Translations under genes and position numbers: made by a program
Source: Hypsibius dujardini
Taxonomy: Eukaryota; Tardigrada; Eutardigrada; Parachela; Hypsibiidae
Length of the DNA: 36,230 nt
Assembly (NCBI GenBank): GCA_001579985.1
Contig: LRSR01012649.1
Span: 1 to 36,230, forward strand
Direction: 5' to 3'
Shown here: positions 21,263 through 32,662 of the stretch, piece after piece
Layout of the letters: each line of letters starts with the position of its first letter
Numbering within the stretch: position 1 is the stretch's first letter
The notes under the pieces: generated by a model
The model's input: only the letters and a program-made list of their open reading frames with translations
The model's database searches: none
What the model was told of the DNA's origin: nothing

Positions 21263-21824
21263 TTATAAGCTGATTGCAGTTACCGTACCGTCTTTTGTGG
21301 ACCAGGTCTTGCCAAGGGTCGGGATATTCTCCGTCGAGCACATCACCCAGTCGATGTACGACAACAACGGATCTTCCTTGAACGCTACTCTCGCCGAGGA
21401 ACAGCCTGTGTTACATTTGTAACTGAAGTCAGTGTAGAATTTGCAGTAGACTTTTTTCGTCGGCCTAGACATAGGTGATGCGGTGGTCGGTGGCGCAATG
21501 TTTAAGGACGGAGCAAAATTTTGCTTCAATCCGCTCGCGAATGTTAATCCCGTTATCGGGGGATCTCTGCCGTTCCCATTCCCATTCCCATTCCCATTCC
21601 CATTCCCATTCCCATTCCCGTTCCCATTGTTCCCCGTGATCTTGTCCATAGAGTAAAAACCCGGAACACCGTTTAGTGTACCATAGTATAACTCTGAAGA
21701 TTGAAAGGGGTTAGCATTGAACTGGACTCAGCAGCTTCTTCGGCCTTACTAAAAAATGCAAATACTTACGCGCACTGGAGCAGCCTAAAATAGCCACAAA
21801 AATCACAGAGGTATATGTTATCAT
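21263..21824 (-). CDS. Small secreted protein with Asn-Gly repeat
   Basis: Two exons: 21824-21770 and 21693-21263, giving 161 residues. Exon 1 ends at a consensus GTAAGT donor one base after an 18-residue signal peptide (MITYTSVIFVAILGCSSA). Exon 2 begins after CTTCAG in the complementary phase, so the junction codes Gln. The mature part opens LYYGTLNGVPGFYSMDK, continues into about eleven Asn-Gly pairs made by a hexanucleotide (CCCATT) repeat, and ends in a segment with four Cys (VYCKF, YKCN, TGC, VMC), which could form two disulfides. I recognise no family. The signal exon plus phase-matched join makes the model credible, but it has no homology support. Confidence 0.55.
21573..21628. repeat. 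(CCCATT)n coding microsatellite
   Basis: Nine or so tandem hexamers encode the Asn-Gly repeat of the small secreted protein on the minus strand. Because the unit is six bases, copy-number changes keep the reading frame. Confidence 0.85.
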
Positions 21825-22724
21825 GATTATCCTGTCCGTCAATGACAATTTTCTTTGCAGTAAATGTGTTAAAATGGGGACAACGAATTCTGCCACTAGA
21901 ACAGCAGTTTTTTCCTATATATTTTTTGTTTAAAATTCGGCATTTCACAGCTTGAAACCGCTTCACGGACTTTAAAAAACTGCAAGGTTCGTATTCGCCC
22001 ACGGTCAGGTAAAACGTTAAATTTGCTACAAGCACTTGAGGCCGAACTTTTTCAAGACAACCCACTCGAAAGGGGCTGACTGGCTTCTTTCGGGTCTGAA
22101 GTTTCGCAGCATGGGAAGTTTCGATATCCACTAACCACCGTCCTACGTATGCAAATGCAGTTTTGGGTGGAGTGCCGATGAGGAACATAAACCCTTCAAA
22201 GTCATTCTGGAGTGCGGTACTAGTACACATCCGTGTGGGGTATGCAACATGGACTTGCACTTGTACCTAGCTAAAAATTACGGTGGGGCATTCATGCAAA
22301 TCCGTTTTCGAACGCGCAGTTGAAAGTCGTTTCTACGACCGGAAAAAAGTTCCCATGGTCAGATTTGATGAGTCCGTAGGAAAAAAGTTGCAGCTTGCCA
22401 CCCGTTATTTTTTTCCAAAGGGGAGCATTCGCAAAAACACCATTAAACTGCCGTTATGACTTAATCGTTTTAGTTTTGAATTATGAAGCCCATAATTGGC
22501 TTTGACGCGAGCTTCCATACGACACTAATGACGCAAACAGATTAGCAGTCTTTCAGTTACTCGGTTCGGGTGTATTAAAAGCTCTTTGCTGTGACACATA
22601 TTTGATTGTACGAGAGCTCTGAAATAAGTAATGTCACCTAATTATTTAAAAAATAACGGAGCATCGGAATTTAATTTTTACTTCACCGTCCTTCTAAGTA
22701 ATCATCGTCGAATTCGATGCACCT

Positions 22725-23696
22725 TCAAAAAATCCAACTACAGAAGACGTCCAGAAGATCATTCTTAGAGAGCTCGCGGATGCGGCTCTGCATTGCGCTG
22801 TCAAGCTCTTCTGTTTGAGATCTCCGCCCCCTAAGAGTCTTTCTAAGTTTGGAGAACAGCAAAAAATTGCAGGGCGACAGATCAGGAGAGTAGACCGGGT
22901 GAAGTAAAATTCTCATTTTTTCTTCGGCCAAAAAAGCGGTGGTCAAGTCGGACTTGTGACTTGATGCGTTGTCGGGGTACAGCTTGACACCTCGTAGACC
23001 AATCTTTCCCTTCCTCTTCCTCAGCTTCGCCACGAGTGTCTGCAGCCAGTTTTTTACATAGAACGTGAAATCGATGGTGCGTTGTTCCTCTGTCGGAATC
23101 AGCCTCAAACAGGAAACAATGCCGAAGTAATCGAAAAAATGATGTACATGGTCTTCTTCGTGCATCTTTGGCGGCTCACTTTGGTTGGGCGAGGCTTTCC
23201 TTTTTTCATCCACTGCATTGACTGCCGTCCTGTCAAAAGAACATAATTAAAAGCTGACATCCGATCCCCAGTAAAGAGCTCTTTGAGACGCTTTTCATCC
23301 TCTTCGCCATACCTACTGACCAAATCTTAGACGAATTCCAAACAAAAGCAGTTTTGGCTCTCGGTGAGGAAGTGCAAACCCCAATGGAAAGACACCCTTT
23401 TACTCCCAGCTTCTGCTTCAAAATGAGATGGCACTGCGGGGGATTGATGGCAAACTTATCCTCTATCTGGGCATATGAAGAATGACGATGAAGATTAAAG
23501 AATCCTGAATTCGACCACGGTGGAGACCACGGTGGACCACGGTGGAGAGTATTTTAGTAGTACTCACAGAAGAGCGTCTTTCATTCCGATGCAAATATTC
23601 CAAAACGTTTCTTTCTTCTCGGTAAACCTGAAACCAGCACTGGATGGTCTTTTTAGATGGCACAGCTGAGAAGTTCTTATTAGGCGACCAATGCAT
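22725..23696 (-). pseudogene. Mariner transposase, degenerate
   Basis: Minus-strand blocks in order: an N-terminal segment (23696-23463; MHWSPNK, KKTIQCWFQVYREER), a middle block (23323-23105) with TGDRMS and QSMQWMKKGKPRPTK, then a C-terminal block (23213-22725) with DNASSHKS, HPVYSPDLSPC and LRGRR. Middle and C-terminal blocks overlap in different frames, so at least one frame shift has occurred near FFDYFG. The first Asp (TGD) and second Asp (DNA) are present. The third position, 34 residues after the second, is Asn (codon at 22868-22866) where the family has Asp. The element is inactive. Inverted termini were not identified with confidence. Confidence 0.85.
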
Positions 23697-25090
23697 TTCT
23701 GGGGTGAGAAACCGTTTTTAAATTATGAAAGATGGCTGCTCGCAAAGCCAAAAAGTATCGAGCCATTTTGTGTGTGACGAATGAAATGAGCGGAGTGCAG
23801 TGCCCTGCGTCCAAAATTTTCTCTCGCTTCGCCTCCGTCCTGCCGTGGCCTAGCCCTTCTAGAAGTAGGTCATCATTCGTCCCTCTATTAATACAAAACG
23901 ACTGGCCATATAGTCCTCCAACGAGGTTTTTTGGCGATCAACTATTAAGTGATTGTATTGTTTCCATAAGGCCCTTCCCTTTCCTTTACATTCTCTACAT
24001 TGGTGCATTACTTATAAACAAACGTACAGTATTAATGAACTTATACCTTTTACACCGCGTTAGGCAGTTCACAATATAGTTAGTCATTTCGATGAAATGA
24101 CAGTTGTTGTTAATGGCATATGCGACATAAATTTTTATCGCCCTGATCAGGGTCAGGTAATTCTTCCGAGGATTGTCCCAAATTCATTTTTAAGGGCCTG
24201 TGATATACTATTCAGAATGTGGTATACAATGACATTTTCGGATCCTGGTATTTCCCTTACTGTTGTGTGTGGAACCCTTCAAAGCCCATAAGTTCCCCCA
24301 CTGCTTATGTAACCTTTTCCAAATTAATGAAGGATCAAGGAACATTTGAATGTTAACTAACTGCAATTCGATGGGCAATAATGCATCTGAAAGAGCTCTA
24401 ACTCAGCGGTGCGCAGCATTAACACCTCACTGCCCTTTCGAATCACGGGACCATCTTCAGCAAGACAAATTGAATGTTCGGGTCATATTTATCGATTCTT
24501 TTGTGACAAACCTTTTCCTCGAACTGCCACAGTCTGAATTCGCAATAGCATACGAGACGATCATGGGGCATTGAAGCATGAAAGGTCACGAAGGTTGTGC
24601 ATGTACTTACTTTTGCATAATGACTACCGCAAGTGCAGCTCGAAGCTGCGAAACTGTAACTCAACCGCAAGCATGATAAGTAAATATGTCTTATTAGCGG
24701 CAGTCGTGCGACACTCGCTTACAGCTGAAGCGGATTATATTATTCCTGACGTCACGCATATGCCATAACCTTTTGTCATACGGGCTCTCATTTAACTTAT
24801 ATATAGTGTGATTTCTATGTAATATCCTTGGCTCGACACGTAGGGCCTGAGGACATACACTTAGAATTTGCACATCTTTCCAAAAATCTCATATCTCCGT
24901 ATATCCGTGAAATTGTGAAGCTTCGGGCAAAATTAAGCTCATCACCATCCGGGTAGCTTTTCACGTGAACGCCTAGACATTTTGTCTTGGGAATTATGAA
25001 GCATTTAAAGCATTTAACATTCAAATCATGATGAAGCGGTTTATGCTATTACAGCAAATGTCTCGTGGCCTTTCGCGGTATCCTGTGTGG
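23697..25090. other. Intergenic DNA before receptor B
   Basis: No exon chain, transposase fragment or RNA gene was recognised. The several open frames of 60-115 codons on both strands show no coherent motifs. Confidence 0.55.
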
Positions 25091-25094
25091 TCAT

Positions 25095-25100
25095 TATAAA
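25095..25100 (+). promoter_or_regulatory. TATA box upstream of receptor B
   Basis: TATAAA (in ATTATAAATAC) lies 135 bp before the start codon at 25230. This would place the transcription start near 25125 with a leader of about 105 nt. Motif-only assignment. Confidence 0.4.
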
Positions 25101-25229
25101 TACAATACTGAGTTCCTCGGAAATGGGATATTAGTTCGACAGGCAAGTCGCATGGGGCGCATTCACGCTTTGGCAGTAGCTAAAACAGCGTACCGGTATC
25201 TCAGCCTTATTTTCTTACTTTAAATCTGC

Positions 25230-28200
25230 ATGCCCATTTGTAAACAATTGGACAATATGGACTTTATTCGGATATCCGTCCGCGTCTTTCTCGGCCGTTT
25301 AGTGGCCGTTTTATTCTCTCCCATGGGCTCAGGGGCGGCGGTAAATTTCCTCTCGGTTCATCTCGGTAACGCGCGATCGGCGGGCTATAATAATATGGCC
25401 ATGCAGCCGGTGTTCAATTACTCACTGAAGGCCGAAGCTAAACGTTATCCGAAAGTATTTGAAAATTACACTTATGAAGCCAAAGTCAATAATAACACTC
25501 TGCACTGTGGACCGCCGGGCGTGGAAGCGTCCATCGGCCTGATGACGCAAGTACTCAAGGAAAAAAATTCATTTCCGGACGCGGATGCCCTGACGATATT
25601 TTTGGTCCCATGTAAGTTTGTCGTAAATTGTAGTTTGGTAGAAAACAACGTGGTCTCTAGACCACGGCCTATTAAAAATTGTGTTGTTTGAACAGGTAGT
25701 CCAGACCTTGCAGGAGGTTCACGGATCAATCCCCACCCCAGTCTAAATTGTTTTGTCCCAAAAGTACACATTTGAATAAAATACAAATTTGTCCCGGTGT
25801 ATAAATTTGATATCTTCTGCGATAAAATTTTAGGGAAGGGGCCAAAATAAAAACCGTTTAAGAGCACCAAAAGTGGAACAAATTAAGACCCAAATAAAGT
25901 CTGAAAAAAGCCTCAAAATTTTTTTCGGACCGTAAAAAATTCGTTAGGGCTACCTGATAAGAAAGCATGTCTTTTAGTTGTCAAACGTTGCCAAAAGGCG
26001 CCTCGTTAAAAACGACTTTTATGGGATCATAAATTATTTGTTTTTGATGTGGACCCAGCATCGGCACCTCTCCCGCACAAGCTCAATGGATGTACTTCTT
26101 AAAAAATTTTAGGAACTTACTTTATCGATATGACGTCATACCCTTAGGCAAAACAAAACAAAACACCCCTATAATACCTCATTTATTTATGAATTTCCTA
26201 ACAGGGAGACTATCCTGGTCAAAGTGAAAGCATATTTAAATTATGCATCATAATCTGCATTGCCGATTAGGCCTTTATGTATCCCCGCAGTATGTTATTC
26301 AGTATTTTTCCTCTTCAATGTATTGCAACGCTTTAATTTGAGAAGGGTACTCTTCTCCGTAAGATACGAGTAAAATAATCCTTAAGAAAAACACGTTTAA
26401 GTTAAAAAACCTAGATTAGAAGTTCAAAATGAAATCATGATGACCTTTTGAACATTTGTGAGACTGCTCTTACTTACTTATCCTACGCCATTCAGTGCAA
26501 TTGTTGTTTTTTTATGATGAAGAGAAGAGCTATCCCACGCGAACAAGATCGACGAACTGCCAAACAGTTCTGGATCAAACTCCCTTTCCGGTTGTCATGT
26601 TTATGGATTTATGGTCCGATTAATTAACTGTTATATACCCTTTTCTGTTCTAAACCTTACGGTTAACACACAATAAAACCATCCAAATGACCTAACACTA
26701 ACAAGCGCGTAACAGAAAGAACGCAAAACACACGGAGCTCAATCCTTGCAAGCACCTCAGAAATACTTCGACATTTTGTTTTAGTGTGCGGGCCGTCGTT
26801 TGCCGTCTTTGGAGATTTTGCTCGAGGTAAGGGTAAAAAGACATGGTGAACTATACACCTTACCGGGACGATACTGACAAGGGGCTCCCCCCCCCCACTC
26901 TGTGACCCAAAATCTCTTAATTCTACTGCATTTCACAAATGCGTAAGGATGTGTTCTTGCTCTTTCCGTTGAGAAAAGTCTCACGTTTCCAATACGTGTA
27001 TTTTAAAAAATCAAAAACTCTTAAGAGGTGGTACATAGAGGGCGCTACGTATTTTACCACAATTCATGTTGATTGATTGCTGAATTGTGCTGTTCGACCG
27101 TATTCTAGCATAGGTAACAGCTAACAGTGTGACATGATGATGGCATAATGATATGTCAACCAGATTCAATTGTTAATCAACACAGAACATACACACAGAA
27201 AGCGGAACCTCTAATTAATAACTTCGCAGAAATGATTGCACTGGAAGAAGTGCTTATTGCAAATCAATTAATAAATCGACAGTGTCACAGGAATTTTTCG
27301 CATGCATAATTTCAAACGTTTTTGCTTTCCTTCAAATAAATCAATCAGTCGAAATGGCAGATGGTAATGGCAGATGGTAAGATGAGAACCCTCTATGTAC
27401 CACCTCTGAAGAGTTTTTAATTTTTTTTAAATACAAATTTTGAAAACGGGAAACTTTTTTCAACAGAAAGAGCAAGAACACATCCTTACGCATCTGTGAA
27501 ATGCAGTAGAAGTAAGAGATTTTGGGTCACGAAGTGGGGGGAGCCCCTTGTGAGCAACTCATGTGCCTACATTTACGTCCCTCTCATCAGAAATGGATCT
27601 ACTGGCCATCTCATGGTTTGTCCATGTTAACATTATTACCACACTGATGTTATAACACTGTTGCACACTTTTCTCATTTATTACGGTCTGAACATTCAGC
27701 ACGAACATCGACGCAACCATCCGAAACAAGAACCGCTTTCCCAGCACCATATCGCTGGCCACAGCCGACACGGGTCCGTATGGTGCTGCGGTGCTAGCGG
27801 TGATGCGATATTACGGCTGGAGAAGCATCGCCATCATCAGCGACCAGCTGAGCGGGTCCACCAGGGCCGCTCGCAATGTCGAGCAGTGCAAGGCTCCGCT
27901 GGAGCAGCTGTACGAGCGGCGATCCGAGTTTGAATTCCTCAACATCGTCACAGACTCCTTCAAAGAGAGCTTCACTCGTGCCCTAATCGCCGCCACGGCA
28001 TTTTCTCACAGTGAGTTTTTGAGTGAAACTCTTTTCTGGGCATGGCTTCATAATCCAATTCCCCTCTGACCCTTCTACCACTAGCGACAGTGCGGCCGTC
28101 AATAAAAAGTGCAAAAAAGGTCTCTCCAAAAAAAATCAAAAAAGGTATCAGCAAGCACGCTAAATGTTTAGCCATGGGCGTCAAAACCAAGACCTGTGAT

Positions 28201-31200
28201 TGATCTATTCGCATTTTTCCATTGATGGCAGCCCGGCTGCCTTACCACTCAGCCAAATGCAATAACCGAATTTCCGAAATTCACTGGTCGCGTTTTCTTG
28301 GCAGCTCCAGCTGATCAGTTTTTCAAACTCGTTCATCCAAATTTGTTTGATACATTTTTGTTGATTGATGGCAAACGTTGACGACCGCACTTTCGGATGC
28401 GGTGAACAACAAGACAGCGCAAATCCATCTATGAATACTCAGTTGTTGAATTTTCGAATGTGAAATTGAGTCGTTGTACAGTATTGTAGAATCTTTGTAA
28501 AATTTTCAGTTGAAAATTTTCAATTTGAATAAAAGTACTGTTTATCAAATGTTGAGTTTTGTTCAGTTTGCTCTCTCTGATCGGTTCGGCAATAATTAGT
28601 AAATCAAGCAATGGTTAAAGTAGTGGCCTGCGATGTTCAGTGTGTTGGCTCAAACTTGGACCATCCTATTTTGCTGGGCTGCGGTAAAAAAGTGGCTTTA
28701 AATCGGGCGGCCTAGTATTGTAGTCGTGTGTACAGGGGACTATTAGATGCCATTAGTGACGTAGTAACAATGTTTTTCTTCGAATTACTTTGGCAGTCAT
28801 TCTGAGCTGTACACTCGGAGAACAGCAGAGACGCGTGATGGTAATTCAGTGACCTCACTTAAGTGGCTGCCAAGAGACCCATATACATGGCGGCTTTAAT
28901 CTTTCTAGGCCGACGTATTGATAAGAAAATGATGGAGGGAGACTACGTAAGCTAGTAGATTATCTCTTTGTCTTGATGTTGTCAAGCGGAATTGCTGCTT
29001 AACTTTGTCCTTCACACAGGTTTTTCTGCATCTGTACGAGATGGAAACCCCCGGTGAACCACCTCTGTCGTGGTTTCAGAATGACACTCTTGACCTGGTA
29101 AAATCGAATATTCTTTCACTGAACCAAGGGAGACATGCATCCGTTGGTGCCCCGAGGCGTCATGAACTTTGTGCGGNGGGGGGGGGGCGTTTGGCTTAAA
29201 AATAAACGTTAATGGGGGATGGCAAGACCTTTCGTTCTGAGTCATCAGCAAGATGTCAGTTGACGGCTTTCTGTTAGGCGCACGTCTGGCTCGAAGATGT
29301 TGCAGGAGTTTGTGTAGCGATTTATGCTACGTTCATAATCCGTGTCAATGCGATATGCCAAGACATTTGTGCATAGTCATTGCCAGACGAAAGTTTTGCG
29401 AGTTTTGCGATACCGCTCGCCAAACATTGCGAAACGCGAGGACGTGATTTCAGTGCGAGAAAAGCTGTCTGACACACATGTTCATAGTTGCCGGTCAGAG
29501 GATGACGTAGCTTGACAATTCATAGTCCTGCCCAAATAAATCACCGCAGCGAATTCCATTTTTCACAGTAATTTCTTTTTTAAATTCATGGTAACTCATG
29601 GTGACTCATGGTTTCCAATAACCATTTGCCGAGGGAATAAAACAAGCTGCTGGTACTGTACCAGCGGCTTGTTCTAATTGCAGCACCGTGGCAACTTAAT
29701 ATAAAAAAGGTAAAATATTATTTGAAAAATATTATCAACAAGATCAAATAGGAGATTAACTTCGAAATAAGAATTTCAAGGAAACTTCCAAACCCTCTAC
29801 AGTTTATGATTGGCTGGCCAGTTCTGGCATGCCAGATGATTCTTGCGAGAACACGCCCCAACATAACTTTCGTCTGGCAATTTTTTGCAAAATGCTTGGT
29901 GAGTGTTTTATGGTTCATCTTGCAAAATGTCATACGATGATTGTGATATACACATCGATAGTGAACATCTACGTCACAGTTGAAGTGTTCTTCTGGCAAA
30001 TAACACGGAGTATGAGCGTAGTATTACATGAAGCGCCTTTCGTTGTCTAAATGTTTGCGTGCGCGTGTGAAAGCAAACCAGAATGTTTGTGGAATGAAGT
30101 ATGACTTTCGGGAGTTAGATTACAATATGGAATGCGGATAACCGAAATGAGTTTCCGGAGAGATGTGCGACGAGTTCACTGTAAGGCGTTCAACTGATCA
30201 TTAATGACAGGAGTCACAGTGGCAACGTGAAAGACTACTCCAAATGAGAGTCAAGACACAATCGCTTAGGGCGATAGGAGACTAAATGGTGGACCTTATG
30301 GGTGAATGATGGATGGGACGCCGAGTAGTGTTACGAGGGGGGGGGGAAGGAACGAACGATCTTAATTCAAAATGAAATTTGAAAACAGTTATTATTGCCT
30401 CCACTGTCCCATTTTAGGGGCAACAATGACATTTAGTCTGTTTTGCTGACAAAAAAAATTAGTGTCTCTTTGCAACCCATGGAATTCACTAGGTAGAGGC
30501 AGTTGACCACCCACCCCTCACCCCCTCTCCCGCCACTACGCCTCCGGTCGTACCAATACCCACAGAAAAATACACGAACAGGCATTTCTAACTGTTTATT
30601 CGAGCCGATTGTATTCTGTGTTGTCGTTCACAGAAAGTTCGGTTAGCCTTTCAATATCTGCTGGTGGTCGGGTCACCAGCGATCGACTGGACAGAATTCG
30701 AACAGCTAAAAAGCGACATCATGGTCGGAACCACAGCCAATACCTCTGAAGTATGTCCGTGAACCTACTGCTTTGTCCTCAGCAAGGCAACAGTTCTCAG
30801 TTCTGTTAAATAGCGGTACAGCGAAATGCAAAACATTCGGTTATTATTTTAGAGAAATGAATTTGAAGTCAGCTGCTACGAAGCCGTATCGATTGTCGCA
30901 AAGGTAAGCTGGCTAGATTCGGAAGTACATTATTCTAACTTACATATACACATGGCAATAACCTTGCGCTGACCGAATTAAGCACTTTAACTCGCGTCTG
31001 TGCGCAACAGCCACGCGTCGAACGAGTGTAAAGGCTTAAATCAGTAAGCGCAAGGTTTTTACTACGTGTGTGGCTGCGTTGAACTCCAAGATAAATAGAC
31101 AAAATGTGCTGATGAAAAAACGTAGAAAAGAGTTTGCTGTTTTGGCATTTGGCCCCGCTGAAATAGAGTGTTAAGCGCACCCCGGTCAAATAAACTATTC

Positions 31201-32342
31201 CCAGACCCGGGTAAAACGTCAATCCAGCAGTTGTTCGACAAAGCAGATCGAACGTAATTGGCTTTAACAGGTGTTGAACGAGTCCTACGACCCACATGAA
31301 GCTCGTTCGTCCCGCTTCCTAGCGGGAAAAATGGTAAACCGCACGTATAACTTACCCCTAAGACCCATCACCCTAACACCCGATGGACTTCGCTCCATCG
31401 TAGCCGTCGTGCAGTATTACGATGCGGATGCTGATGCGTTCAAGGTACTGTCCGAATCTCTGACCAACCATTTACCAGATATCCACTTCATTTTGCTCCT
31501 CCCTTCAAATTAACGCTGCTCCGCTCTCCGTGCAGGTGAGCAAATAGGTCACCACTCATGTGATAGAGAATTCATTTCTCTGTCGTTCAGTGTCAACAGA
31601 TTTTGGTGAAACGGCAAATTTTTAACGTTTTTTCCTCTTTGCTTCAGAACACCCGAACTTCCGAAAGTCCCCAATACCGATTTCGCTCAAATGTCTCACA
31701 CTATTTATAAAATAAATTTTTCAGCTTGTTTAATGTAAACATAAAACTAAACGTGTTGCACTTTTGTATGATTAATACAAGTTTTAGTGTCAAAGTATGT
31801 ATCAAGAAACGAAATCTAATGACACAAACTTTAATAACAAATTAGTGAAGGCTCTAAAGTGAAAAGCTCGAGCTTCGTTGTAGCTTAACCGAGGAGAGAC
31901 AGACAGACACTGTCTGTGTCTGTCTGTTCGGTTGCACTATGGATTCGCAAATTAAATTGAATACTGGAATTTCTTGTCCTGTTTCAAATTATGAAAGAGA
32001 TGGAGAGCAAGAACATGAATTTTAGTACAACTAATCCCGCCTACTACCAACTGTTTACTGTAGACGCTACTCACTTACAATTCCGACGATCGTGTGCTGC
32101 GAAACTCTACTGCCGGGCCAGCAATCGGCAGCTGGGCCCAAGGTGTCGTCATCCAGGACCGCCCACTCTGCGGGATGAGGGATCAGTACTGTTCCCGTTC
32201 AACTATCTGGCAGTCATTCGTCTCTGTCTTTCTTGCGGCCGCGGTTTGCTTAGCCGTCGCTACGAAGTTGTGGTGGTACGTGCAATTCAAACACGATCAC
32301 GTTGCACGGTTACCTACGAGGAAGTTTCTGCGAAGTCGTTAG
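25230..32342 (+). CDS. Receptor B: paralogous NPR-C-like ANF-receptor protein, with a frame break
   Basis: Exons 25230-25611, 26785-26826, 27591-27648, 27700-28010, 28797-28840, 28909-28946, 29020-29097, 30634-30750, 30853-30903, 31271-31444 and 32064-32342, about 524 residues. Signal sequence near MDFIRISVRVFL. ANF-receptor landmarks: CGPSFAVFGDFARE, MRYYGWRSIAIISD, EGDYVFLHLYEM, LAFQYLLVV, and a membrane-proximal PLCGMRDQYC. Eight or so N-glycosylation sites. One membrane span (SFVSVFLAAAVCLAVA) is followed by about 20 basic residues and a stop; no kinase-homology or cyclase domain. Exons of 44 nt and 51 nt have the same length, phase and position as in receptor A, so the two are paralogs. 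Anomaly: the 38-nt exon is one base short of keeping frame; the loss falls in an AAAA run. This could be a pseudogene lesion or an assembly error. The donor at 27649 (GTTATA) is weak. Confidence 0.75.
26878..27550. mobile_element. MITE with ~165-bp inverted ends in receptor B intron 2
   Basis: The left arm (26878-27042) and right arm (27389-27550) are inverted copies, starting CAAGGGGCTCC and running through GTGACCCAAAATCTCTTA and AAGGATGTGTTCTTGCTC to GGTGGTACATAGAGGG. Identity is high. TGA flanks both ends (26875-26877 and 27551-27553), a possible 3-bp duplication. The 346-bp centre has no coding capacity. The superfamily is not clear from the ends. The element ends only 40 bp before the next exon. 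Confidence 0.87.
28011..28796 (+). other. Receptor B intron 4
   Basis: A 786-bp intron. Short inverted blocks (AGTGCGGCCGTCAA near 28088 and its reverse complement near 28366) hint at a small decayed element. Nothing else was recognised. Confidence 0.5.
29098..30633 (+). other. Receptor B intron 7, with palindrome and an ambiguous base
   Basis: A 1.5-kb intron. It holds an N at 29177 inside a run of G, a near-perfect 33-bp palindrome at 29641-29673, and a second G run near 30337-30347. No embedded gene was recognised. Confidence 0.6.
29641..29673. repeat. 33-bp near-perfect palindrome
   Basis: Two 16-base arms (AACAAGCTGCTGGTAC and GTACCAGCGGCTTGTT) flank one central base, with 15 of 16 positions pairing. 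It could extrude as a hairpin or be a footprint of excision. It lies in an intron of receptor B. Confidence 0.8.
31890..31928. repeat. Inverted CTGT/ACAG microsatellite
   Basis: GACAGACAGACA runs directly into TGTCTGTGTCTGTCTG, forming a self-complementary microsatellite inside the last intron of receptor B. Confidence 0.8.
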
Positions 32343-32351
32343 TACTAATTC

Positions 32352-32357
32352 AATAAA
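32352..32357 (+). terminator. AATAAA poly(A) signal of receptor B
   Basis: AATAAA begins ten bases after the TAG stop of receptor B, which implies a very short 3' untranslated region, as is usual in compact invertebrate genomes. It supports the short-tail ending of the gene. Confidence 0.5.
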
Positions 32358-32662
32358 GGCAATTTCAGGTGTTGGGGGAGGGTCGATTCGCATAGGGGGC
32401 CGTGAACAAGAAAAGCATTATTAATACCTTCCAAAACTCCAAAATTTCATTCACAAATAAAAATATTAGAGGTAAATAATAACGAAGGTATTTGATGAAT
32501 CTCTCTCCCCGGACATGTACGGTCAAAAACATTCCCCGGGCTAAACTCTTCTATCATTCCTTCCCCCTTCCGATTTTTTATACAAACGACAATGATTTAT
32601 CGGATTCATCAACCGAACTGAATTGTGCAGGGAGCAAAGAAAGAGAATGAGAGATTGAATTA

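Noticed and set aside
21766-22260. 164-codon minus-strand frame with many Cys upstream of the Asn-Gly gene
   Set aside because: It overlaps the signal-peptide exon of that gene in another frame, has no recognisable motif, and lacks splice partners. Chance is the simpler reading, though it is long enough to deserve a transcript check.
23732-24079. 115-codon plus-strand frame beyond the mariner relic
   Set aside because: No domain, signal peptide or splice support; composition is that of random intergenic DNA.
17433-25229. Possible downstream kinase-homology and cyclase exons of receptor A
   Set aside because: I read the plus strand for the conserved motifs of these domains and saw none. The region is foldback, MITE and mariner DNA plus a minus-strand gene.
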